A stretch of DNA of 33,504 bases from CAYLSO01 sp964386525 (GTDB taxonomy: Bacteria; Eisenbacteria; RBG-16-71-46; DASYSL01): NCBI GenBank assembly GCA_964386525.1, contig CAYLSO010000265.1, positions 1-33,504 on the forward strand, in the 5' to 3' direction. The notes beneath the pieces were generated by a model, which worked only from the letters and a program-made list of their open reading frames with translations, had not been told where the DNA came from and made no database searches. Shown in pieces: positions 11,986-20,032 of this stretch. Position numbers and translations under genes: made by a program. Position 1 is the first letter of the stretch. Every line of letters starts with the position of its first letter.

Positions 11986-12866
11986 GCGCGCGGCGTTGGA
12001 TGGTGCGGGTGAGCGCGGCCCTGGGGCTGTGGGTGGCGTCTGGAATCACCGCGGCCACGGCCGCCGAGCGCGTCTGCGGTACCGTGCTGTCGGCCGGCGG
12101 TCCGGTGCGCGGGGCGCACGTGGCCGCCGCCGAGCGCGGGCTGATCGCGCTCACCGACTCGACCGGCGCGTTCTGCTTGGAGAACGTCGAGCCGGGCGCT
12201 CTCGTCCTGCGCGTCTTCGCTCTCGGCTTCCAGCCGGCCGAGCGGCTGGCGGGCGTGGCGCCGGGGATGGAGCCCGTGCGCTTCGAGCTGCAGCCGCTGC
12301 GGGGCGGCTCGGGGACGTGGAGCACGGGCGGTGCGGGAGGCGGCTCCTCGGCGGGCGGCTCCTCGGCGGCGGCCGGGCCCGCAGCGGCCGGGACCTCCGG
12401 AGCGACCGACCCCTCGCGCCCGGGCGCGGCCCTCTTCGCCGCCGTCCCCATGCTCGTCCTGCCGGCCGACTCGGCGTGGCTGGCCGCGGCCCACAAGGAC
12501 GCCAAGTGGGACACGCTGAAATCCCTGCACGCGGTGCTCGCGGGCCGCACGGGGCAGCCGCCGCTGGAGCCCGGGACCTGGCGGTCGGTCGGCGAGCGGG
12601 CCCGCGACCTTCGGCTGCGCGAGTGCGACCAGGAGCGGCCCCGCAAGCGCCCCCTCGGAGCGGAGGCCTGCGCGTATCTGGCGCGGGCCGCTGCGGTGGC
12701 CGAGCTGCGGGCTGCGCGGTTGGCCGGCAAGGGACCGAGCCGCGACACGCGCCTCTACCTGCAGAGCCTGGCCGGCTCGTCCGACCCGCGCCTGGCGGCG
12801 TGGGCGCAGGAGCTGCTCGGCGCCTCCGCCTCCGAGCGGAGCCTGGGCTCCCCCGATCGTGAATAG
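11982..12866 (+). CDS. Exported protein with carboxypeptidase-regulatory-like domain, function unknown
   Basis: The predicted product has 294 residues from GTG 11982, which overlaps the pyrF stop. A signal peptide is likely (residues 1-28, arginines, hydrophobic core, ending ATAA before ERVCG). The following 75 residues or so (VCGTVLSAGGPVRGAHVAAAERGLIALTDSTGAFCLENVEPG and on) look like the beta-sandwich carboxypeptidase regulatory-like domain found in surface and TonB-linked proteins. A Gly/Ser/Ala-rich linker is followed by a helical region of about 150 residues with an Arg-rich patch and two cysteines (LRECDQERPRKR, AEACAYLARA) that I do not recognise. It is translationally coupled to pyrF but probably acts in the envelope. 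Confidence 0.75.
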   Translation: MSARRWMVRVSAALGLWVASGITAATAAERVCGTVLSAGGPVRGAHVAAAERGLIALTDSTGAFCLENVEPGALVLRVFALGFQPAERLAGVAPGMEPVRFELQPLRGGSGTWSTGGAGGGSSAGGSSAAAGPAAAGTSGATDPSRPGAALFAAVPMLVLPADSAWLAAAHKDAKWDTLKSLHAVLAGRTGQPPLEPGTWRSVGERARDLRLRECDQERPRKRPLGAEACAYLARAAAVAELRAARLAGKGPSRDTRLYLQSLAGSSDPRLAAWAQELLGASASERSLGSPDRE

Positions 12867-13136
12867 CCTCGAGCCCCCGGCCGGGCGGGTCGGGTCGTCG
12901 ACGATCCCACCGGCTTTCGGTTCTGGGGAAGCGGGCAGTACTTGCGTGACCTCCCGCTCGAGGATGATCGATCCCAGGCGCGCAACCCCGACGGGTCCCG
13001 CTTCTCGGCCGCGGAAATCGCCGGCCTCGAGGAGCGTGCCCGCGGGCTCAACCGGACAGGGGACGGCGATCCGGTCGCCGTCTATCTGATCGCCGTCGCG
13101 GGCACTCCCGGCGGGGGCCCCGGGGACAGGCGTTGA
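12859..13136 (+). CDS. Possible small coupled gene (about 92 residues), apparently frameshifted; function unknown
   Basis: The frame from about 12867 to the TGA at 13134-13136 is open, has strong GC3 bias and reads like protein (VVDDPTGFRFWGSGQYL, then an acidic helix SAAEIAGLEERARGL and a hydrophobic end VAVYLIAVAG). It has no good in-frame start: only a TTG at 12942, which would cut off the best part. A GTG at 12859 overlaps the upstream TAG and gives MNSLEPPAGRV in the neighbouring frame. Losing one base near 12890 would join the two pieces into one gene, the same type of defect seen in pyrR. I recognise no family. It could also be the former C-terminus of the previous gene, whose frame it shares after the TAG. 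Confidence 0.4.
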
Positions 13137-13194
13137 CCCTGGCCGCCCGCCCCCGTAAGGTTCGGCAGCCATTGCCTCGCGATCCTGCGGCCTC

Positions 13195-13209
13195 GGCCGG
13201 CCTCCGGCC
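13195..13209 (+). other. GC-rich hairpin at the junction of the pyr and polysaccharide regions
   Basis: GGCCGG (13195-13200) can pair with CCGGCC (13204-13209) around a CCT loop in the 103-base gap before the first sugar-nucleotide gene. No T-run follows, so I do not call it a terminator. No clear promoter is visible in this gap either. Confidence 0.3.
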
Positions 13210-13239
13210 CCCAGCGACCGCCACGAAAGGAACCCGGAA

Positions 13240-14199
13240 ATGCGCCGCGTCCTCGTGACCGGAATCACCGGCTTCGCCGGCAGCCACCTGGCAGACGCCA
13301 TGCTGCGCATGGGCGACGTCGAGATCTTCGGCATCCTGCGCTGGCGCAGCCGCACCGAGAACATCGAGCACTTCCGCAGCCGGGTGACGCTCCTGGAGTG
13401 CGACCTGCGCGACTCGACGTCGACGCGCGACGCCCTCGAGGCCGTGCGCCCGGATTGGATCTTCCATCTGGCGGCGCAGTCCTTCGTGCCCACGTCGTGG
13501 AACGCGCCCCACGAGTCGATCAGCACCAACGCCCTCGGCCAGCTCAACCTGTTCGAGGCGGTGCGCCGCATCGGCATCAAGCCGCGCATCCAGCTCGCCT
13601 GCTCGAGCGAGGAGTACGGCCTGGTGCACGCCGACGAGCTGCCCATCCGCGAGTCCAACCCGCTGCGCCCGCTGTCGCCCTACGCGGTGAGCAAGGTCAC
13701 GCAAGACCTGCTCGGCTACCAGTACTTCAAGTCGTACGGCATGGACGTGGTGCGCACGCGCGGCTTCAACCACGAGGGGCCGCGGCGCCCCAACGTCTTC
13801 GTGGCCTCCGACTTCGCCTGGCAGATCGCCGAGGTCGAGAAGGGCCGGCGCGACCCGGTGATCCACGTCGGCAACCTCGACGCGCGGCGCGACTTCACCG
13901 ACGTGCGCGACATGGTGCTCGGCTACTGGCTGGCGCTCGAGAAGGGCGAGCCCGGCGAGGTCTACAACATCTGCTCGGGCAAGGCCTACTCGATCCGTCA
14001 GGTGCTCGACCTGCTGCTCGGCATGACCGAGTGCCGGCTCGAGGTGCGCGAGGACGCCAAGCGGCTGCGGCCCTCCGACGTGCCGGTGCTGCTGGGCGAC
14101 AACACGAAGTTCCGCCAGGCCACCGGCTGGGAACCGCACATCCCCTTCGAGCAGACGCTGCGCGACGAGCTCGACTTCTGGCGCACGCATACCGCATGA
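13240..14199 (+). CDS. NAD(P)-dependent sugar-nucleotide dehydratase/reductase (extended SDR), GDP-mannose 4,6-dehydratase-like
   Basis: The predicted product has 319 residues, with an AAAGGAA ribosome site before ATG 13240. The nucleotide-binding motif TGITGFAGSHL is at the N-terminus, followed by HLAAQSFVPTSW (typical of Gmd-like enzymes), the active-site segment SSEEYG, and the catalytic YAVSK. EVYNICSGKAYSIRQVLDLLL is typical of this branch. The glutamate in SSEEYG is compatible with a 4,6-dehydratase, but the protein is shorter than ordinary Gmd (about 345-370), so a reductase role (Rmd, giving GDP-rhamnose) is possible. With the next gene it forms a probable two-step pair for a GDP-6-deoxyhexose (inference). 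Confidence 0.75.
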   Translation: MRRVLVTGITGFAGSHLADAMLRMGDVEIFGILRWRSRTENIEHFRSRVTLLECDLRDSTSTRDALEAVRPDWIFHLAAQSFVPTSWNAPHESISTNALGQLNLFEAVRRIGIKPRIQLACSSEEYGLVHADELPIRESNPLRPLSPYAVSKVTQDLLGYQYFKSYGMDVVRTRGFNHEGPRRPNVFVASDFAWQIAEVEKGRRDPVIHVGNLDARRDFTDVRDMVLGYWLALEKGEPGEVYNICSGKAYSIRQVLDLLLGMTECRLEVREDAKRLRPSDVPVLLGDNTKFRQATGWEPHIPFEQTLRDELDFWRTHTA

Positions 14200-14260
14200 G
14201 GCAACCCCGCAACCCGGCGCCGCGCGGCGGCCCGGAGAGGGCTCGCGAGCTCGCGACACG

Positions 14261-15295
14261 ATGCGCATCCTGATCACCGGAGTCCTGGGATTCGCCGGGC
14301 GCCACCTGCTGCGCGCCGCGCTGGTGCGCGGCCACGAGGCGGTGGGCGCCGACCTCGCCGAGCCGGCGGCGGCGGCCGGCCTCGACGGCCTCGACGGCTA
14401 TTTCGCCTGCGACGTGCGCGATCCGGCGCGGGTCGCGGCGGTGCTCGCCGAGGCGCGGCCCGAGGGCGTCATCCACCTGGCGGCGCAGGCCTCGGGGGCG
14501 CAGTCCTTCTCCGACCCCACCGGCGCCTTCGCGGTCAACGCCGTGGGCACGCTCAACGTACTCGAGGCGGCGCGCCGCGCCGGCTTCGGCGGTCCCCTCC
14601 TCACCGTCACCTCGAGCGAGGCGTATGGGCGCATCGCGCTCGGCCGGCCGGCCGACGAGTCGAGCCCGCTGCGCCCGGCGAGCCCGTACGGGGTGAGCAA
14701 GGCGGCCGCCGACCACGCCGCGCAGGTCTACGCCGTCGCCTACGGCCTCAAGGTGGTGCGGGCGCGCTCGTTCAGCCACACCGGCCCCGGGCAGAGCCCG
14801 GTCTTCGTCGCCCCGGCCTGGGCGCAGCAGATCGCGCAGGCCGAGGCCAAGAGCGCGGCCGGCGAGCGCGGTCCCTTCCTGCTCAGGGTGGGCAACCTCG
14901 ACCCGGTGCGCGACGTGGGCGACGCGCGCGACGTGGTCGAGGCCTACCTCGACCTGCTCGAGAAGGGCCGGCCGGGCGAGGCGTACAACGTCTGCACCGG
15001 CCAGGGCATCAAGCTGCGCGACCTGCTCGAGGCGCTGCGCAACCTGGCGCGCGTGCCGCTCGGCGTCGAGCCGGACGCCGGCCGTCTGCGGCCGGTGGAC
15101 ATCCCTTACCTGGTGGGCGACCGCAAGAAGATCTCCCTGGACGTGGGCTGGACGCCGCGCCGCACGCTCGCCGAGACGCTGGAGTGGCTGCTCGACGACT
15201 GGCGCGCGCGCGAGGGCGTCGGCCGCGCGCCGGGCAAGCGCGGCGGCAAGCGGGCCGGGGGGACGGCCGGGGCAGCGGGGGAGCGAAGGCCATGA
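14261..15295 (+). CDS. NAD(P)-dependent sugar-nucleotide epimerase/reductase (extended SDR), Rmd-like
   Basis: The predicted product has 344 residues. The Rossmann motif is TGVLGFAGRHL, and the active site has SSEAYG and YGVSK. SFSHTGPGQSPVFVAPAW and YNVCTGQGIKLRDLLEAL match enzymes annotated as GDP-6-deoxy-D-mannose reductase or GDP-mannose 4,6-dehydratase. It is similar in organisation to the preceding gene and may have arisen from it by duplication. The last 25 residues or so (from about RAPGKRGGKRAGG) form a Gly/Lys/Arg-rich tail not expected in this family, much like the tail of the next gene. It overlaps that gene in ATGA. Confidence 0.75.
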   Translation: MRILITGVLGFAGRHLLRAALVRGHEAVGADLAEPAAAAGLDGLDGYFACDVRDPARVAAVLAEARPEGVIHLAAQASGAQSFSDPTGAFAVNAVGTLNVLEAARRAGFGGPLLTVTSSEAYGRIALGRPADESSPLRPASPYGVSKAAADHAAQVYAVAYGLKVVRARSFSHTGPGQSPVFVAPAWAQQIAQAEAKSAAGERGPFLLRVGNLDPVRDVGDARDVVEAYLDLLEKGRPGEAYNVCTGQGIKLRDLLEALRNLARVPLGVEPDAGRLRPVDIPYLVGDRKKISLDVGWTPRRTLAETLEWLLDDWRAREGVGRAPGKRGGKRAGGTAGAAGERRP

Positions 15296-16731
15296 TCCGC
15301 ATCGCGGTGGTGGGCACCGGCTACGTGGGGCTGGTCACCGGGGCGTGCCTGGCCGACTTCGGCAACCGCGTCGTCTGCGTGGACGTGGACCGCGCCAAGA
15401 TCGCCCGGCTGCTCGAGGGCGCCATCCCGTTCTACGAGCCCGGCCTCAAGGAGCTGGTGGACCGCAACCGCCAGAACGGCCGCCTGCGCTTCGACCACGA
15501 CGTCGCCGGCGCGGTGCGCGCCGCTCAGGTGATCTTCTGCGCCGTCGGCACGCCGCCCTTGCCCGACGGCTCGGCCGATCTCTCGGCGGTCTTCGCCGTC
15601 GGCCGCATCGTCGCCGCCAACCTGGGCGGCGGCTACAAGGTGGTGGTGCAGAAGAGCACCGCGCCGGTGGGCACGGCCCGCGAGCTGTGGGGGCGCCTGC
15701 GCCGCGCCGCCCCGGGCGGCCAGGTGGACGTCGCCTCCAACCCCGAGTTCCTGCGCGAGGGCGCGGCCATCGAGACCTTCATGCGCCCCGACCGCGTGGT
15801 CATCGGCGCCGAGACGGCGCGCTCGGCGCGGCTGCTGCGCGAGATCTACCGCCCGCTCTACCTCATCGAGACGCCCATGGTGGTGACCGGACTGGAGACC
15901 GCCGAGCTCATCAAGTACGCGTCGAACGCCTTCCTCGCCACGAAGATCTCGTTCATCAACGAGATGGCCAACCTGTGCGAGGCGGTCGGGGCCGACGTGC
16001 AGACGGTGGCCAAGGCGATGGGGCTGGACGGGCGCATCGGGCGCAAGTTCCTGCACGCCGGGCCGGGCTACGGCGGCTCCTGCTTCCCCAAGGACACCTC
16101 CGCCATGGCCCGCTTCGCGCGCCGGCACGGCGAGCGCGTCCGCCTGGTGGAGGCGACCATCGCGGTCAACCGCGCCCAGCACCAGCGCATGGTGCGCAAG
16201 ATCGAGACGGCCCTCGGCGGCGTGCGCGGCAAGCGCATCGCCGTCCTCGGCCTGGCCTTCAAGCCCGAGACCGACGACCTGCGCGCCGCCCCGGCGCTGG
16301 CCATCATCGACGGGCTGCTGCGGCGGGGGGCGAAGGTCACGGCCCACGATCCGGTGGCCATGGACAACGCCCGGGCGCTGCCGGTGGGCCGCCGCATCCA
16401 GTTCGCTGCCGACGCCTACGCGGCGGCGACCGGCGCCGACGCGGCGGTCATCGTCACCGAGTGGAACCCGTACCGCCGTCTCGACCTCAAGCGGCTGGCG
16501 CGGGAGCTGCGCCGCCCCGTGCTCTTCGACCTGCGCAACGTCTACGAGCCGGCCGACGCCGAGCGGGCCGGGCTCGCCTATCACGGCGTCGGGCGGGGCG
16601 CCGGACCCGCGGCGGGCACGGCGAAGGCGACGCGGGCCGCGAAGGCCACGCGGGCCGCGAGAGCGACCCCGGCGACCCGGGCCCGGGCGCCCCGTCGTTC
16701 TCCAGCGGCAAAGCGCGCGAAAAAGCGGTAA
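15292..16731 (+). CDS. ugd: UDP-glucose 6-dehydrogenase with an unusual basic C-terminal tail
   Basis: It oxidises UDP-glucose to UDP-glucuronate, a precursor for acidic polysaccharides and for UDP-xylose. The product is 479 residues. The NAD motif is VVGTGYVGLVTGACLADFG. VGTPPLPDGSADLS, STAPVGTA, NPEFLREG and the catalytic cysteine in GPGYGGSCFPKD follow, and then the UDP-binding domain (AVLGLAFKPETDDLR, VTEWNPYR). The enzyme core ends near residue 436. The remaining 43 residues are an Ala/Lys/Arg/Thr tail (AKATRA repeats ending AAKRAKKR), absent from usual enzymes of about 430-450 residues. ATG 15292 overlaps the previous stop. Confidence 0.95.
   Translation: MIRIAVVGTGYVGLVTGACLADFGNRVVCVDVDRAKIARLLEGAIPFYEPGLKELVDRNRQNGRLRFDHDVAGAVRAAQVIFCAVGTPPLPDGSADLSAVFAVGRIVAANLGGGYKVVVQKSTAPVGTARELWGRLRRAAPGGQVDVASNPEFLREGAAIETFMRPDRVVIGAETARSARLLREIYRPLYLIETPMVVTGLETAELIKYASNAFLATKISFINEMANLCEAVGADVQTVAKAMGLDGRIGRKFLHAGPGYGGSCFPKDTSAMARFARRHGERVRLVEATIAVNRAQHQRMVRKIETALGGVRGKRIAVLGLAFKPETDDLRAAPALAIIDGLLRRGAKVTAHDPVAMDNARALPVGRRIQFAADAYAAATGADAAVIVTEWNPYRRLDLKRLARELRRPVLFDLRNVYEPADAERAGLAYHGVGRGAGPAAGTAKATRAAKATRAARATPATRARAPRRSPAAKRAKKR
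16621..16668 (+). repeat. 18-bp tandem repeat encoding the basic tail of UDP-glucose dehydrogenase
   Basis: Two 18-base units (16621-16638 and 16639-16656) differ at one position, and a third, more diverged unit follows (16657 on). They encode AKATRA, AKATRA and ARATPA. In-frame duplication of a six-codon unit explains the histone-H1-like look of the tail. Confidence 0.85.
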
Positions 16732-16776
16732 CCTGGGCGCTCGGAGCGCCCCGACCTGGCTGACCCGGAGAGGACC

Positions 16777-17241
16777 ATGGCACGCCTGATCGATGGAGTC
16801 GTGATCAAAGACCTGAAGGTGATCCCCGACGAGCGCGGCTGGCTCATGGAGATCTTCCGCAACGACGATCCCTTCTTCCAGAAGTTCGGCCAGCTCTACA
16901 TGACCGTGGCCTACCCGGGCGTGGTCAAGGGCTGGCACTACCACAAGCAGCAGACCGACCACTTCTGCTGCGTCAAGGGCATGCTCAAGGTCGTCCTCTA
17001 CGACGACCGCGAGGGCTCGCCGACGCGCGGGGAGGTCAACGAGTTCTTCATCGGCGAGAAGCGGCCTCAGCTCATCCGCATCCCGGCCGGCGTGCTGCAC
17101 GGCATGAAGGGGGTCGGCGTCGAGCCGGCGCTGCTCATCAACGTGCCCGACCAGGTCTACGACCACGCCGACCCCGACGAGTTCCGGGTGCACCCGCACG
17201 ACAACGACGTGCCCTACGACTGGAGCCGCAAGGATGGGTGA
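16777..17241 (+). CDS. RmlC-like cupin, dTDP-4-dehydrorhamnose 3,5-epimerase family
   Basis: The predicted product has 154 residues, behind GGAGAGG and ATG 16777. The fold signature is a cupin (DERGWLMEIF at the start, VVKGWHYHKQQTDHF, then VVLYDDREGSPTRGE and IRIPAGVLHGMKG). Members convert dTDP-4-keto-6-deoxyhexoses, and the next gene (RmlB) makes that substrate. Compared with classical RmlC as I remember it, the first catalytic His seems present (GWH), but the active-site Lys about ten residues later seems replaced in QTDHFCC. The reaction may therefore be a different epimerisation or isomerisation. It is also shorter than RmlC (about 180). It overlaps rmlB by eight bases. Confidence 0.75.
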   Translation: MARLIDGVVIKDLKVIPDERGWLMEIFRNDDPFFQKFGQLYMTVAYPGVVKGWHYHKQQTDHFCCVKGMLKVVLYDDREGSPTRGEVNEFFIGEKRPQLIRIPAGVLHGMKGVGVEPALLINVPDQVYDHADPDEFRVHPHDNDVPYDWSRKDG

Positions 17242-18325
17242 GCCCGCCGCCGGCCGCCGGCCCCGCGCGGCGCGGCCGGTGTCGGGCGCCCGCATCCTGG
17301 CCACCGGCGCGGCCGGCTTCATCGGCTCCAACTGGGTGCGCCTGGCCATGGCGCGCTGGCCCGAAGCCCACTTCGCCGTGCTCGACGCGCTGACCTACGC
17401 GGGCAACCGGGCCAACCTCGCCGGGCTCGACGAGGCGCGCCTCACCTTCCATCACGGCGACATCCGCAAGCCCCAGGACGTGGCCCGCGCCATGGCCGGC
17501 TGCGACTACGTGGTCAACTTCGCCGCCGAGTCGATGGTGGACCGCTCCATCGAGGATCCCGGCTCGTTCATCCTGACCGACACCTACGGCGTCTTCGTGC
17601 TGCTCGAGGAGGCCAAGCGCCAGGAGACCCTCGGCCGCTTCGTGCAGATCTCGACCGACGAGGTCTACGGCGAGATCCTGGGCGAGCCGGCCACCGAGGA
17701 GGCGCCGCTCGTGCCGCGCAACCCGTACGCCGCCTCCAAGGCGGGCGGCGACCGGCTGGCCTACGCCTACTTCGCCACCTACGGGCTGCCGGTGGTGATC
17801 ACGCGCTGCTCGAACAACTACGGGCCCTACCAGTACCCGGAGAAGCTCATCCCACTATTCGTCACCAACGCGCTGGAGAACCGGCCGCTGCCGGTCTACG
17901 GCTCGGGCAAGAACCGCCGCGACTGGATCCACGTCGAGGACCACTGTGAGGCGCTGTGCCGGCTGCTCGAGGCGCCGGCCGAGGCGGTGGAGGGCGAGGT
18001 CTTCAACATCGGCGCCGGCCGCGAGTGGGACGTGCTCGAGATCACCGACCGCATCCTGCACATCCTCGACAAGCCCAAGAGCCTCGTCCAGCACGTCGAG
18101 GACCGCCCGGGGCACGACCGGCGCTACGCCCTCGACACGGCGAAGCTCACGAGCCGGCTCGGCTGGGCGCCGCGCCACGCTTTCGAGGTCGGCCTGGCGG
18201 AGACCGTGCGCTGGTACGAGGAGCGGCGCGACTGGTGGGAGCCGATCAAGGCCGGCGAGTTCCGCGAGTACTACGAGCGGATGTACGGGAGCAGGAGAGT
18301 GCTGGAGGGAGGGCCGGCATCGTGA
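17234..18325 (+). CDS. rmlB: dTDP-glucose 4,6-dehydratase
   Basis: It converts dTDP-glucose to dTDP-4-keto-6-deoxyglucose. The product is 363 residues from ATG 17234, with about 18 extra Arg/Pro-rich residues before ILATGAAGFIGSN. The active-site STDEVYGEI (Thr-Asp-Glu as in the family), YAASKAGGDR, NNYGPYQYPEKLIPLF and GSGKNRRDWIHVEDH are all classic RmlB. An internal start near VSGARIL (GTG 17279) is an alternative that would give the usual length. No rmlA or rmlD is present here, so the final sugar is not determined from this locus. It overlaps the next gene as GTGA. Confidence 0.93.
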   Translation: MGEPAAGRRPRAARPVSGARILATGAAGFIGSNWVRLAMARWPEAHFAVLDALTYAGNRANLAGLDEARLTFHHGDIRKPQDVARAMAGCDYVVNFAAESMVDRSIEDPGSFILTDTYGVFVLLEEAKRQETLGRFVQISTDEVYGEILGEPATEEAPLVPRNPYAASKAGGDRLAYAYFATYGLPVVITRCSNNYGPYQYPEKLIPLFVTNALENRPLPVYGSGKNRRDWIHVEDHCEALCRLLEAPAEAVEGEVFNIGAGREWDVLEITDRILHILDKPKSLVQHVEDRPGHDRRYALDTAKLTSRLGWAPRHAFEVGLAETVRWYEERRDWWEPIKAGEFREYYERMYGSRRVLEGGPAS

Positions 18326-19965
18326 GAGTCCGGGCGGCGGCTTTGCAGTTGGCGCTGGCGATCCTCTGCGGGGCGATGTGGAGCCTGGTGGGAGCCGGGG
18401 GCGCGGGCGCGCAGGTGCCGGAGGAGGACGATGCCCTGCGGGGCATGACCGGCACGGAGAGCCCGGCCGCCGCCGCCGAGGCCGCCGGGGCGAAGCGCCG
18501 CACTACCGCCGCCCGGTCGGTGCTGGCAGGACCGGTGGATGCCGACGCCTACGTCGTAGGTCCCGGAGACCTGCTGAGCCTCGAGTATGCCGGCCGGGCC
18601 ACCGGCAGCACGCCGCTGCTCGTCGACGGCGAGGGCCGGGTCCGCGTGCCGAACCTGGGCCTGGTCGCGGTGGGGGGCAGAACCCTGGCCGCGGTGCGCG
18701 AGGACCTGCTGCGGCGGCTGCACTCCTACCTGCCCGGCGCGAGCCTGGACCTGCGGCTGCTGGAGCCGCGCACCTTCAAGGTGTTCGTGCTGGGAGAGGT
18801 CAAGCGCCCGGGCGTCGTCGAGGTGGTCGGCTCGGCGCGCGTGCTCGAAGCCGTCGAGGCCGCCGGTGGCGGTGACCCGATCACTTCCTCGCGCAACGTC
18901 CGCGTGCTGCGCCGCGACGGCCGCGTCGTGCCCGCCGACCTCGAGCGCTTCCGCCGCACCGGCGACTGGGACGCCAATCCCTATCTCGAGGACGGCGACC
19001 GCGTCGTCGTGCCGATCGTCGTCGAGCGCATCGGCGTGTTCGGCGCCGTCGGCCGTTCCGATTTCTACGAGTTCCGTGCCGGAGACAGCCTGAGCACCGC
19101 CATCCGGCTGGCCGGAGGGCTACTTCCCGAGGCGCGCCGCGATTCCATGCTGATCGTCCGCTTCGTGGGGGCCAGCGCACTCGACACGTTGTACGCGGGC
19201 CTCGACGGGGGGCTCGCCGGCGCCGGCCCGGCGACCCCGCTCTTTGCCGACGACCGGGTCTTCGTGCACCCGCAGCCCGAGTGGCGGCCGGCGCGGCAGG
19301 TGAACATCACGGGGGAGGTGCGCTTCCCCGGCACCTACGCGATCGAGGACGGGAAGAGCCGCGTCAGCGACCTGATGCACTGGGCCGGCGATTTCACCGA
19401 CAACGCTGCGCGGCGCAACGTGCGGCTCGAGCGCCGCCAGCCCGCGACCGCCGACAAGGACGTGGAATTCGAGCGGCTGAGCCGGTTGTCGCGCGGCGAG
19501 ATGACCAACAGCGAGTACCAGACCTTCCGCAGCAAGCTGGCGGTGCGCCAGGCGGCCTATCTGATCGACTTCTCGACCGGCGCGCCGCAGCCGCCGGAGA
19601 CCGACGTGATGCTGCGCGACGGGGACCGCCTCGAAGTCGGCCGGCTGGAGCTGTCGGTGCGCATCGACGGCTCGGTCCAGAGGCCTGGCTTCGTCGCCTT
19701 CGAGCCAGGGCGCACGGTCAACGACTACATCCGCATGGTGGGCGGCCCGGCGCGCCGGGGCAACATGAAGGACGCGCGGCTGACCCGCGCCGGCAGCAGC
19801 ACCACGTTGTACGCCCGCGACGTGCGCCGCATCGAGCCGGGGGATTTCATCTGGGTGCCGGAGAAGAAGGACACCGCATTCTGGACGGTGTTCCGGGACA
19901 TCCTCATCGTGGCGGGCCAGATGGCGACCGTCATCCTGGTCATCGACCAGCTCAACCAGCCGTGA
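18322..19965 (+). CDS. Polysaccharide export protein with SLBB domains (Wza/OPX type)
   Basis: The predicted product has 547 residues from GTG 18322. The signal peptide is MRVRAA...GAGAQ (about 31 residues). The polysaccharide export domain starts at DADAYVVGPGDLLSLEYAG and is followed by SLBB-type segments (FKVFVLGEVKRPGVVEV, RQVNITGEVRFPGTYAI, VRIDGSVQRPGFVAF). The last 25 residues or so (ILIVAGQMATVILVIDQL) are a hydrophobic helix, like the outer-membrane helix of Wza-class proteins. It probably forms the outer-membrane or periplasmic channel for the polymer and works with the Wzz-like protein encoded next. It is longer than E. coli Wza (about 380) because of extra SLBB-like units. Confidence 0.9.
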   Translation: MRVRAAALQLALAILCGAMWSLVGAGGAGAQVPEEDDALRGMTGTESPAAAAEAAGAKRRTTAARSVLAGPVDADAYVVGPGDLLSLEYAGRATGSTPLLVDGEGRVRVPNLGLVAVGGRTLAAVREDLLRRLHSYLPGASLDLRLLEPRTFKVFVLGEVKRPGVVEVVGSARVLEAVEAAGGGDPITSSRNVRVLRRDGRVVPADLERFRRTGDWDANPYLEDGDRVVVPIVVERIGVFGAVGRSDFYEFRAGDSLSTAIRLAGGLLPEARRDSMLIVRFVGASALDTLYAGLDGGLAGAGPATPLFADDRVFVHPQPEWRPARQVNITGEVRFPGTYAIEDGKSRVSDLMHWAGDFTDNAARRNVRLERRQPATADKDVEFERLSRLSRGEMTNSEYQTFRSKLAVRQAAYLIDFSTGAPQPPETDVMLRDGDRLEVGRLELSVRIDGSVQRPGFVAFEPGRTVNDYIRMVGGPARRGNMKDARLTRAGSSTTLYARDVRRIEPGDFIWVPEKKDTAFWTVFRDILIVAGQMATVILVIDQLNQP

Positions 19966-20032
19966 GCCGCGGGCCGCTGCGGCGGGCCGAGGAGAACCGG
20001 CCGGCAGGCACTTTCTCTTCTGCGGGGTGAGC

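Noticed and set aside
12942..13136. Free-standing 64-codon gene from a TTG start
   Set aside because: The conserved-looking sequence begins well before the TTG and no ribosome site precedes it. I report the longer, frameshifted reading instead.
13195..13209. Terminator at the end of the pyr operon
   Set aside because: The hairpin is good but lacks a T-run, and the loop is only three bases. It is kept only as a hairpin feature.
15106..17349. Minus-strand frame of 747 codons opposite ugd and the cupin gene
   Set aside because: The composition is shadow-like, and the plus strand carries clear enzymes with complete motifs throughout.
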